This document shows, in pieces, positions 7,864-14,012 of a stretch of 34,757 bases of DNA. The stretch comes from Nanoperiomorbus sp963544155 (GTDB taxonomy: Bacteria > Patescibacteriota > Saccharimonadia > Saccharimonadales > Saccharimonadaceae): positions 1 through 34,757 of the forward strand of contig CAUUDW010000011.1 in assembly GCA_963544155.1 (NCBI GenBank). The letters run 5' to 3'. The notes below the pieces were generated by a model. It saw only the letters and a program-made list of their open reading frames with translations. It had not been told where the DNA came from and searched no databases. How positions within the stretch are numbered: the stretch's first letter is position 1; each line of letters begins with the position of its first letter. Position numbers and translations under genes: made by a program.

Positions 7864-9696
7864 CTATAATGTCGACAGCTTAGTTCGCCGGTCGTGCTCA
7901 GTTTGAATCGCCTCCATCAACTCGCTGGGGGTAAATTGCTTGACCTCATCAGTCGCCTCGCCGATTAGATCCTTGCGAATGCGGACACCGATTCGCCCTG
8001 ATTCCGCCTCTCGGTCACCAATTACCACCGTATAGGGTACCTTATACAGCTCTGCCGAGCGAATCTTCTTGCCGATCGAGCCGTTACTATCATCCACTGT
8101 GTAGCGAATCTGATGAAGCCGAGCCTGCTTGACCAGCCGGTCAACCATAGCATCCACCGCCGGCGCATCCTTGACCTTGATAATCCGTAGCTGCTCCGGC
8201 GCCACCCAGACGGGAAACTTGCCGGCGGTATGCTCGATGTAGACTGACAGAAACCGCTCCAGCGAACCGAGCAAGGCGCAGTGAATCATTACCGGTCGCT
8301 GAGGCTGACCGGCCTGATCAATATACTCCAGCTCAAAGCGCTCCGGCTGGACGAAGTCCAGCTGAGCGGTCGCCAGCTGATGTTCCCGCCCCAAGGCATC
8401 GGTCGCCATGAAATCGATCTTCGGGCCGTAGAAGGCCGCCTCGCCATCTTGCTCGTAATATTCGACATCACCCAGGCGCAAGACAGCTTGCTTGAGCTGT
8501 TTTTGTGCTGAGTCCCAGAGCTCCCGGTCACCCAGATAGGCATCTGAGTCATCCCGATAGCTCAGACGTACCCGGAGCTTCATGTCGAATAGTTCATAGA
8601 TCACTTTGACCGCTGATAACAAATTGGCAATCTCGCTCTCTATCTGGTCGGGACGAACAAAGTCGTGCGAGTCATCCTGAGTCAGGGCTCGCACCCGAGC
8701 CAGCCCGCCCAGCTCACCTGATTTTTCATCTCGGTAATCAGTGGTGACCTCCATATAGCGCTGCGGTAGATCCCGATAGCTCCGCACCCTAGAGGCATAG
8801 ATCTGCCCGTGATGAGGGCAGTTCATCGGCTTGAGGACGAATTGGTCGCTAGTCTCTTGCGACTTGACCAGGAATAGCTCACCGCCGAACTTCGCCCAGT
8901 GACCTGACTTGACGTATAGATCCTTCTTAGTCATGTGAGGAGTCCAGACCTTCTCAAAGCCGATACCCGCTCTGATCTCGGTCGACAGCCGGGCAATCTC
9001 GTCTCTCAGCACTGTACCTCTGGGAGTAAACATCGGTAACCCCGCTCCGACCAGGTCGCTGGTGACATAGAGATCCAGCTCTCGCCCCAGCTTACGGTGA
9101 TCCCGGGACTTCGCTTCGGCTTGACGAGCCAGGTAGTCGTCAAGCTCCGCCTTAGTGGCGAAAGCGACACCATAGACCCGCTGCATCATCGGCTTCGTCT
9201 CATCACCTCGGAAATAAGCTCCGGCGATCTTAGCCAGGTGAAAGCCATCAGCCGGAATATCACCTGTATTTGCCACGTGTCCGCCCATACATAAGTCGGT
9301 GAAGTCGCCATTGGTATAGAAAGACATCTCACTGCCGGCCGGTTGCTCCTTGCCCTTGGCACCCGCCTTGGTAGTGCCGTGATGCCGGAAATCCCGGATC
9401 AGCTCCAGCTTGTAGGGCTGGTCGTTCTCCTGCGCCCATTTCTCCGCCTCGGCAATAGTCTTGGTGCTACGCTCGAAAGGCTGCTTCTCCGCTATGATCC
9501 GGCGCATCTCCGCCTCAATCCTAGTCAGGTCGTCGTCAGTCAGATGGGTCTCGCCCAGGTCCATGTCATAGTAAAAGCCGTTTTCGATGGCCGGACCGAC
9601 ACCAAGCTTGACGCTGTCGCCATAGAGGCGACGGGTGGCGGCCGCTAAGACGTGCGCCAGGCTGTGCCTGACACTAGTAATATCTATCTCACTCAT
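7864..9696 (-). CDS. thrS: Threonyl-tRNA synthetase lacking the TGS domain
   Basis: This enzyme charges tRNA-Thr and edits misacylated Ser-tRNA. The 610-residue protein starts straight in the editing domain (HSLAH at residues 11-15; CMGGH later, usually C-x-GPH). The class II catalytic core follows: PMNCPHH and DDSH zinc ligands, GLARVRALTQDDSH motif 2 region, VMIHCALLGSLERF motif 3 region. The anticodon-binding domain is C-terminal (VAPEQLRIIKV onward). The N-terminal TGS domain common in bacteria is absent. It cannot lie further upstream, because the extended -10 promoter is 7 nt before the ATG at 9696. The arginine usually following the third zinc ligand (HRA) is Cys here. It is otherwise a complete synthetase. 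Confidence 0.95.
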   Translation of the reverse strand: MSEIDITSVRHSLAHVLAAATRRLYGDSVKLGVGPAIENGFYYDMDLGETHLTDDDLTRIEAEMRRIIAEKQPFERSTKTIAEAEKWAQENDQPYKLELIRDFRHHGTTKAGAKGKEQPAGSEMSFYTNGDFTDLCMGGHVANTGDIPADGFHLAKIAGAYFRGDETKPMMQRVYGVAFATKAELDDYLARQAEAKSRDHRKLGRELDLYVTSDLVGAGLPMFTPRGTVLRDEIARLSTEIRAGIGFEKVWTPHMTKKDLYVKSGHWAKFGGELFLVKSQETSDQFVLKPMNCPHHGQIYASRVRSYRDLPQRYMEVTTDYRDEKSGELGGLARVRALTQDDSHDFVRPDQIESEIANLLSAVKVIYELFDMKLRVRLSYRDDSDAYLGDRELWDSAQKQLKQAVLRLGDVEYYEQDGEAAFYGPKIDFMATDALGREHQLATAQLDFVQPERFELEYIDQAGQPQRPVMIHCALLGSLERFLSVYIEHTAGKFPVWVAPEQLRIIKVKDAPAVDAMVDRLVKQARLHQIRYTVDDSNGSIGKKIRSAELYKVPYTVVIGDREAESGRIGVRIRKDLIGEATDEVKQFTPSELMEAIQTEHDRRTKLSTL

Positions 9697-9703
9697 GCTA
9701 TGT

Positions 9704-9712
9704 ATTATAGCA
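9704..9712 (-). promoter_or_regulatory. Extended -10 promoter of thrS (leaderless)
   Basis: A perfect TG-C-TATAAT on the minus strand ends 7 nt before the ATG at 9696. Predicted +1 is 9697. This fixes the thrS start and excludes the in-frame ATG at 9717. Confidence 0.75.
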
Positions 9713-9745
9713 CCCACTCTCCGCTCTATTATTTACCCTCTCACT

Positions 9746-9846
9746 CTTCGTCTCGTCATCATTTCCTTCAGACCCGCCTGGCTGGCTCGTGCACTGCTGA
9801 GCTTCAAGCGTGCACAGTCTTCAGGAAATGACTGACGCAGACGAAG
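9746..9846 (+). repeat. Element B, copy 2 (101-bp stem-loop)
   Basis: The left arm 9746-9773 (CTTCGTCTCGTCATCATTTC...) pairs with the right arm 9817-9846 over about 28 bp with few bulges. The 43-nt apical region holds a second stem, GTGCAC (9789-9794) with GTGCAC (9810-9815). It is followed by the CCCTTT/AAGG hairpin (about 9858-9874) and element A copy 2. Copy 3 at 17389 is almost identical. Confidence 0.85.
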
Positions 9847-9886
9847 GACGAAAGACACCCTTTGAGTTGTAAGGAAAGCTATGTCT

Positions 9887-10185
9887 GTAATTTCCCCGGT
9901 CTCATTCCATAGTTGGACCTCAATCTAAGTAAACATTCCCGGGTACGAGCAGTACAGTGTGGTTGACGAAGGCTGTTGATACATCAGTAAGCTATCCAGT
10001 GCACGTGGTAGTTTATGCGGTGCCAAGCCTGTCCAGCTGATGCTAACCAGGCTAACTAGACACAACAAAGCATTGTTATACATTAGGTTCTCTTTGTGGC
10101 CATGGGTGTTAAGCATCGTGCTGGGGCCTGAGGAGACCACCTGTACTGCTCGTACGCTATAAAGTTATGCGTAGAGGGAAATTAC
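9887..10185 (+). repeat. Element A, copy 2 (long form, 299 bp, with terminal inverted repeats)
   Basis: It is bounded by GTAATTTCCC (9887) and GGGAAATTAC (10176-10185). The same P1, P2 and P3 helices as copy 1 are present, with P1 GTACGAGCAGTACAG/CTGTACTGCTCGTAC. A 99-nt module (10031-10129) is inserted at GCCT^GAGGAG. Its base forms helix P4 (CCAGC..GATGCTAA with TTAAGCATC..GCTGG) and it contains an inner AACAA/TTGTT hairpin. GCCT occurs on both sides of the module. Confidence 0.8.
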
Positions 10186-10258
10186 AAACTCCACCCTGGG
10201 CTGCGAGATAAAAACGAATGCCTCTGAGGCGTAAATAATAATGGATGTGCTTGAACTT

Positions 10259-10287
10259 TTGCATATAGCCGGCTGATTTGCTAGTAT
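10259..10287 (+). promoter_or_regulatory. Promoter of tRNA-Val
   Basis: A -35 TTGCAT (10259-10264), 17-bp spacer and extended -10 TG-C-TAGTAT (10279-10287) end 11 nt before the tRNA. Confidence 0.7.
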
Positions 10288-10298
10288 GAATGCCATAT

Positions 10299-10375
10299 GG
10301 GTCGGTAGCTCAGTTGGCTAGAGCGCATCCTTGACGTGGATGAGGTCAGGAGTTCGAGCCTCTTTCGACCCACCA
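10299..10375 (+). tRNA. tRNA-Val(GAC), CCA encoded
   Basis: It has a complete cloverleaf: acceptor GGGTCGG/TCGACCC (one G-U), D arm with AGCTCAGTTGG, and anticodon stem CATCC/GGATG. The loop TTGACGT gives anticodon GAC at 10333-10335. The T arm carries GTTCGAG. Discriminator A and CCA are encoded. It sits alone between two inverted repeat composites. Confidence 0.95.
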
Positions 10376-10383
10376 GCATTATC

Positions 10384-10410
10384 GCCACTACCTCAGGTAG
10401 TGGCTTTTTT
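10384..10410 (+). terminator. Terminator after tRNA-Val
   Basis: GCCACTACC/GGTAGTGGC stem with a TCA loop, followed by TTTTTT, 8 nt after the tRNA. Confidence 0.9.
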
Positions 10411-10429
10411 ACGCCTATTTACCCCAGAC

Positions 10430-10514
10430 TTTTCCACAGAAAATTGCTCCTCCCCTTCGGCAAGCTCGCCACCTATCACTACTGATACTACTCATTATTC
10501 CCGCCTTTTCCACA
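10430..10514 (+). other. Two DnaA-box-like sites in an intergenic stretch
   Basis: TTTTCCACA occurs at 10430-10438 and 10506-10514, both followed by GA and both fitting the TTWTNCACA DnaA-box consensus. They lie in the otherwise empty 10411-10579 interval. Two sites alone do not make an origin; titration sites or chance are possible. Confidence 0.35.
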
Positions 10515-10579
10515 GATTATTATGACTTATCCGGTCGTCATTATGCGCCCTATGATATATTTACCACCATCGTCTACCA

Positions 10580-10608
10580 TTGACATACAGTGACGGCTAG
10601 GGTATAGT
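10580..10608 (+). promoter_or_regulatory. Near-consensus sigma-70-type promoter of the candidate small RNA
   Basis: TTGACA (10580-10585), exactly 17 bp, then TATAGT (10603-10608). Predicted +1 is near 10615. Confidence 0.8.
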
Positions 10609-10618
10609 AACAATGCTT

Positions 10619-10696
10619 ATGAACAAGAGTTCAAAGGCGAAGAGCCAGCGCTCATCTCGCCTAGCACAGTTCCACATTTACTTTGAAAGTATCTAG
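10619..10696 (+). CDS. Possible 25-aa basic peptide at the 5' end of the candidate RNA
   Basis: ATG at 10619 lies about 4 nt after the predicted transcription start, matching the near-leaderless geometry of other genes here. The peptide is Ser/Lys/Arg-rich in its first half (MNKSSKAKSQRSSRL) and ends in IYFESI before TAG. There is no Shine-Dalgarno. It may equally be a chance frame in a structured RNA. Confidence 0.25.
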   Translation: MNKSSKAKSQRSSRLAQFHIYFESI

Positions 10697-10811
10697 GTTA
10701 GTCGCTTGAGCGATGATCACCACACTTTCCTAGCTCCCAGCGCAGAGCTGCGAGGCTGCACCGGGAGCTAGATAGTATCTCAGGAACGACCAAAAACTAG
10801 TACATTAGTTG

Positions 10812-10853
10812 CCCGCCCCACCATGGAGAAATCCAAAAGTGGCGGGTCTTTTT
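10812..10853 (+). terminator. Terminator of the candidate small RNA
   Basis: CCCGCC(CC)AC at 10812-10821 pairs with GTGGCGGG at 10839-10846, followed by TCTTTTT. A GGA-GAAA-TCC tetraloop hairpin lies within the loop. Confidence 0.85.
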
Positions 10854-10878
10854 GTTGTTCGACACCTTCAGCACATCT

Positions 10879-11078
10879 GTAATTTCCCTCTACACATAAC
10901 TCTATAGTGTACGAGTAGTACAGGTGGTCTCCTCAGGCTTGGCACCACATAAACTACCACGTGCACTGGATAGCTTACTGCTGTATCAACAGCCTTCGTC
11001 AACCACACTGTACTACTCGTACCAGGAGCGTTCATCTTTGACTGAAGCTGGACTAAGTAGTGAGACCAGGGAAATTAC
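10879..11078 (-). repeat. Element A, copy 3 (short form, 200 bp, reverse orientation)
   Basis: GTAATTTCCC (10879-10888) and GGGAAATTAC (11069-11078) form the ends. Read on the minus strand, the core is nearly identical to copy 6, with P1 GTACGAGTAGTACAG/CTGTACTACTCGTAC. This has a compensatory C-to-T / G-to-A pair change relative to copies 1 and 2. The left shoulder between terminus and P1 is diverged apart from a GTCTC block. Confidence 0.85.
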
Positions 11079-11101
11079 GTGTGTATCAACCCCCCCCAGC
11101 T

Positions 11102-11307
11102 AGAGTAACTCACCTAGCTTCCTCAGGCTCCAGCATGATGCTTAACACTCACGACCACAAAGGAAACCTAAGGCATAATAATGCTTTGCTATGTCTAGTT
11201 AGTCTGACTAGCATCAGTTGGACAGGCTGGCGACGTAGCGAGTACCACTGGCAATTGCTAGTTTACTGCTGTATCAACAGCCATCGGAAGCTTAGGTGAG
11301 CTACTCT
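11102..11307 (-). repeat. Element A, copy 4 (long form, different closing helix, no GTAATTTCCC ends)
   Basis: Read on the minus strand, the core GGCTGTTGATACAGCAG, P3 and GCCTGAGG match other A copies, and the ~100-nt P4 module is present. The closing helix has a wholly different sequence, AGAGTAGCTCACCTAAGCTTCC (11286-11307), but still pairs with GGAAGCTAGGTGAGTTACTCT (11102-11122). It sits between element B copy 4 and A copy 3, 23 nt from the latter. Beside it is an eight-C run (11090-11097). Confidence 0.8.
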
Positions 11308-11347
11308 GACACATATAGTCCTTAGCACATAAAGGGTGCCTTTTGTC

Positions 11348-11448
11348 CTTCACTCTATTAGTCATTTCCTGAAGACTGTGTGCGCTTGAAGCTCAGCAGT
11401 GCACGAGCCAGCCAGGCGGGTCTGAAGGAAATGACGATGTAGATGAAG
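11348..11448 (-). repeat. Element B, copy 4 (101 bp, reverse orientation)
   Basis: The arms 11348-11376 and 11420-11448 pair as in copies 2 and 3 near the loop (GTCATTTCC and AGAC ends), but the outer parts have diverged. The apical region with GTGCAC-type stem is conserved. Total length is again 101 bp. It is followed, in its own orientation, by a CACCCTTT/AAGG hairpin and A copy 4. Confidence 0.75.
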
Positions 11449-11532
11449 AATGAGGGCTGGAGTAACGAGTGATTGATTAGTCAGGAGGTAACAGGAAAAA
11501 TAACGATGTATGCGCCGGGTGCTCTACGTTTC

Positions 11533-13200
11533 TTAGCGCCTAGGCTTGGTGGCTTTGGGTTTGACCTGCTTGATCGCCTTTTCGGTCACATCAAACTTCT
11601 CCATGTAGTTGCCCGTCAGTAGTCGCCACTGAGCAGCATAAGCCGAAGCACTACTGTAGACGATGGCATTGATCGGCATCAGCACCCACTGTAGCACCAT
11701 CAGCAAGCTCCTACCCTTGCGATAGCGCTTCGGACGAGCCGGCAGCATAGAGAGTGAAGTAATCACCGTGATCAGCAGTCCAACCACTGCTATCTGCTGT
11801 ACTCGAGAGACGATCAGCGGCAAATCATTGACCAGGATGCTATTATGAGCGGCAATTGGATTGATGTAGAGAGGAGCGAAAGCGCCGAAGCCGACGATCG
11901 GCGCCATACAAGCCAGTGAGACGTGCCCCTCAAGCGAGCGGAAGAAACGAGCCCAACCGTCCAATAAGCTCCCCCGGAATTCGCCACTCATCAGTCGAGT
12001 GGCGATATAGGCATCGTCCGAAGCACCGTATGCCCAGCGTCGCATCTGAATAAACTGCGCCTTGAGTGTCCGTCGGTAGGTGCTCGACAGCACCGCATCC
12101 TGCCCGATGCTTAGCCGCAGCGGGATTACCTCGTAGTTACCGTCAAAGAAGAAATAGCTGCGCCAGTATTGATGTCCGTCTTCGACGATCGTCCGCTTGC
12201 TCCAATAGTTCATCCGTTCCAGTGCCCACAGCCCCTGTGAGTGCGAAGCAAAGTTCTTTAGGGTATTAGGGCGCATTGACGAGATGACATTCCAGAAGGA
12301 GTTAGACAGCGCTACCACTCGCATCGGAGCCGGTGCGTCCCAGATGTTGTTGTTGAACAGACATATCGGTTGGAAGGAGCATTGCTGCCTATTCTCAGTC
12401 GTGATCCACCGGTATGTCAGGTAGGAGAAATACTGCTTGTCAGGCTTGTTGTCGGAGTCCAGCGTGGTCACGATGACATTACTAGGGTCAATCCGATGAC
12501 GCTTGACCCAGGCTGAGACTTGCGGGCCGGCATAGGTCAGGTTCGGGCCTTTACCCATCACCTCGTCAGGTAGATCAGCCGGATGCTGCACAAAAACCAG
12601 ATCACGAAATACTCCCGACCAGTGCTCCTTGATCTGAGCTACGGTATCCAGGGCATTTTGACCACCCCGTTCTTCGTAGGCGATGAAGGCCACCAGATTA
12701 TGCTTGATGTCATAGTCCAGCTCGGCTAAGTTCTGCATGGTCGGACCGAGCACCTGGTAGCTCTCGTTATATAAAGCAACGATAACCACATTAATAATCT
12801 GCTTCGGGTCGATACACATATTTTTGTGTTCAGCTAGGTAGCTTAGCTTAGCTATATGGTCGGTCAGTGTATACTCCTGAGCAACTTTTTTACTCGGCAT
12901 CTGCCGGTAGCGGGCTAACGCTTCGGCCGGGCGCCTTAGGTCATCCAGTCGCCCCGCCCAATCAAGCGCCGAGGTGCGTTGCATCGCCAAGCGCCCCTGG
13001 ATCGTCCGATAAGCCGTGGTGACCGCTCGGACGAAGGTCAGCAGGACTAGCGAAAGTATGTATAGTGAGGCAATCAGCGGGCTAAGAAAGCTCAGCAAGA
13101 CCAGTAGGATCACCGCTCCGATCGAGATTGCCCCCGGCAATATCTCAAGCAGGCGGTACCGTCGAGTCCGCTTGCCTAGGGGTATCTCAATATCCGTCAT
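11533..13200 (-). CDS. Processive family 2 glycosyltransferase, membrane-bound
   Basis: This 555-residue enzyme probably polymerises or transfers sugars from nucleotide-sugar donors at the membrane. Two transmembrane helices lie near residues 20-65. The cytoplasmic GT2 domain follows, with VIVALYNES, the metal-binding VVTTLDSDNKPD, the catalytic EDGHQYW and the QMRRWAYG (QxxRW) motif typical of cellulose/hyaluronan-synthase-like enzymes. At least three further membrane helices lie C-terminal. The ATG at 13200 has GTGAGG upstream; the longer frame to 13281 would overlap the preceding gene. It is co-directional with, and 11 nt behind, a small membrane protein. The substrate cannot be told from sequence; surface polysaccharide is likely. 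Confidence 0.85.
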   Translation of the reverse strand: MTDIEIPLGKRTRRYRLLEILPGAISIGAVILLVLLSFLSPLIASLYILSLVLLTFVRAVTTAYRTIQGRLAMQRTSALDWAGRLDDLRRPAEALARYRQMPSKKVAQEYTLTDHIAKLSYLAEHKNMCIDPKQIINVVIVALYNESYQVLGPTMQNLAELDYDIKHNLVAFIAYEERGGQNALDTVAQIKEHWSGVFRDLVFVQHPADLPDEVMGKGPNLTYAGPQVSAWVKRHRIDPSNVIVTTLDSDNKPDKQYFSYLTYRWITTENRQQCSFQPICLFNNNIWDAPAPMRVVALSNSFWNVISSMRPNTLKNFASHSQGLWALERMNYWSKRTIVEDGHQYWRSYFFFDGNYEVIPLRLSIGQDAVLSSTYRRTLKAQFIQMRRWAYGASDDAYIATRLMSGEFRGSLLDGWARFFRSLEGHVSLACMAPIVGFGAFAPLYINPIAAHNSILVNDLPLIVSRVQQIAVVGLLITVITSLSMLPARPKRYRKGRSLLMVLQWVLMPINAIVYSSASAYAAQWRLLTGNYMEKFDVTEKAIKQVKPKATKPRR

Positions 13201-13211
13201 AGATTCCTCAC

Positions 13212-13592
13212 CTAGATCACGTGGACGACCATAGCAGAACCAAGCACTCCGATCACCAAGCCGGCCAGGGCAGTCAGCCATAGCCAGCAGAGAGCCAGCT
13301 GACGACCCTTGACGGCTAATAGCTTGAGCGAAACCAGTAGATTAGCCACGAAGACTACCGCCGGAAAAACAGCAAAATTAAAAATATAATACCAGGGAGC
13401 GTCGCTGGAGGTGCAATTGATGGCTGCTTTGCCGATAATCTCGCAATGAGTCTTGATGGTCAGTCCTGCCCGAGCATGCGTCAGAGCGATAACGATCATC
13501 ACCAGCATCTCCAGCAGACAGACTATGCTTAGTACGACAAAAAAGCGACTCTTGATCGCATCTGCTACAGCCTCTTTGATTTGCTTACTCAT
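13212..13592 (-). CDS. Small membrane protein, function unknown
   Basis: This 126-residue protein has three predicted transmembrane segments: FFVVLSIVCLLEMLVMIVIAL, the FNFAVFPAVVFVANLLVSL region, and a C-terminal LCWLWLTALAGLVIGVLG. An extracytoplasmic loop between the first two holds two cysteines (HCEIIG...INCTSS) that could form a disulfide. I do not recognise a family. The ATG at 13592 has AAAGGAA at 6-7 nt; the in-frame ATG at 13640 would run into tRNA-Gly. It lies 13 nt downstream of tRNA-Gly and 11 nt upstream of the glycosyltransferase, so the two tRNAs and two protein genes may share a transcript. Confidence 0.7.
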   Translation of the reverse strand: MSKQIKEAVADAIKSRFFVVLSIVCLLEMLVMIVIALTHARAGLTIKTHCEIIGKAAINCTSSDAPWYYIFNFAVFPAVVFVANLLVSLKLLAVKGRQLALCWLWLTALAGLVIGVLGSAMVVHVI

Positions 13593-13605
13593 CTTATTTC
13601 CTTTA

Positions 13606-13679
13606 TGGTGCGGGTGCAGAGAGTCGAACTCTGGTTTCAACCTTGGGAAGGTTATGTATTACCGCTATACGACACCCGC
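13606..13679 (-). tRNA. tRNA-Gly(CCC), CCA encoded
   Basis: Acceptor GCGGGTG/CACCCGC with A and CCA. The anticodon loop TTCCCAA gives CCC for GGG codons, and the T loop is GTTCGACT. It lies 19 nt downstream of tRNA-Thr on the same strand. Confidence 0.93.
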
Positions 13680-13698
13680 ATATTAGGATCCAAAGTAC

Positions 13699-13775
13699 TG
13701 GAGCCACCTCGGAGATTCGAACTCCGGACCCCCGCTTTACGAAAGCGATGCTCTAGCCAACTGAGCCAAGGTGGC
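13699..13775 (-). tRNA. tRNA-Thr(CGT), CCA encoded
   Basis: Acceptor GCCACCT/AGGTGGC, discriminator T, encoded CCA. The D arm has GGCTCAGTTGG. Anticodon loop TTCGTAA gives CGT for ACG codons. Confidence 0.94.
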
Positions 13776-13787
13776 ACGCCTTGCTAC

Positions 13788-13796
13788 ATTATACCA
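13788..13796 (-). promoter_or_regulatory. Extended -10 promoter of the tRNA-Thr/tRNA-Gly unit
   Basis: The minus strand reads TG-G-TATAAT, 12 nt before tRNA-Thr. No good -35 is seen. It is divergent from the tRNA-Asp promoter. Confidence 0.6.
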
Positions 13797-13802
13797 TGTG
13801 AG

Positions 13803-13831
13803 TTGCAAAAGCCGAGGGGTTTTGCTACTAT
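13803..13831 (+). promoter_or_regulatory. Promoter of tRNA-Asp
   Basis: TTGCAA (13803-13808), 17-bp spacer, TACTAT (13826-13831) with an upstream TG-C. Confidence 0.65.
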
Positions 13832-13845
13832 ACGCCTAGAGTTTT

Positions 13846-13923
13846 GCGCCTGTAGTGAAGCTGGTCCATCACGCCTCCCTGTCACGGAGGAGATCGCCGG
13901 TTCGAATCCGGTCGGGCGCGCCA
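13846..13923 (+). tRNA. tRNA-Asp(GTC), CCA encoded
   Basis: Acceptor GCGCCTG/CGGGCGC, discriminator G, CCA encoded. Anticodon stem CCTCC/GGAGG with loop CTGTCAC gives GTC. The T arm GCCGG-TTCGAAT-CCGGT is perfect. Confidence 0.95.
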
Positions 13924-13975
13924 TGAGTAAGATCCTAAATAGATCTCATCAACCCGGATTTACTCTAGAGTATGG

Positions 13976-14012
13976 TTAGTCGGTTACACTTTGTAACCGA
14001 CTAATTTTCTTT
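13976..14012 (+). terminator. Terminator after tRNA-Asp, overlapping the end of a convergent gene
   Basis: A perfect 12-bp stem TTAGTCGGTTAC/GTAACCGACTAA (13976-13987/13993-14004) is followed by TTTTCTTT. The right arm covers the stop codon of the convergent parvulin-like gene. The minus-strand side lacks a T-run. Confidence 0.85.

Larger units (their letters stand above)
10615..10853 (+). ncRNA. Candidate small RNA (about 240 nt)
   Basis: It is bounded by a near-consensus promoter and a Rho-independent terminator. Between them lie several strong local hairpins: GCGA..GAGC with GCTC..TCGC near the 5' end, TCGC-TTGA-GCGA, a longer AGCTCCC/GGGAGCT stem enclosing CGCA-GAGC-TGCG, and AACTA/TAGTT before the terminator. 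I checked for signatures of SRP RNA, RNase P RNA, tmRNA and 6S RNA and did not find them. A 25-codon reading frame begins near the 5' end, so a short mRNA with a structured tail is the alternative. Confidence 0.5.

Noticed and set aside
9925..10140. Antisense reading frames in the P4 modules of A copies 2, 4 and 5 encode similar peptides (MLNTH.HK.NL..NNALLCLVSL.SISWTG)
   Set aside because: Substitutions between copies are spread nearly evenly over codon positions rather than enriched at the third. There is no ribosome-binding site, and the frame ends are not conserved. Nucleotide-level structural conservation explains the similarity better.
9746..10185. CRISPR array or retron at the repeat composites
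   Set aside because: There are no regularly spaced identical repeats with unique spacers, no cas genes, and no reverse transcriptase gene in the window.
10615..10853. SRP RNA, tmRNA, RNase P RNA or 6S RNA
   Set aside because: The GGAAG..AGCAG SRP loop, tmRNA ends, and RNase P core blocks are absent, and the 5' and 3' ends do not pair as in 6S RNA.
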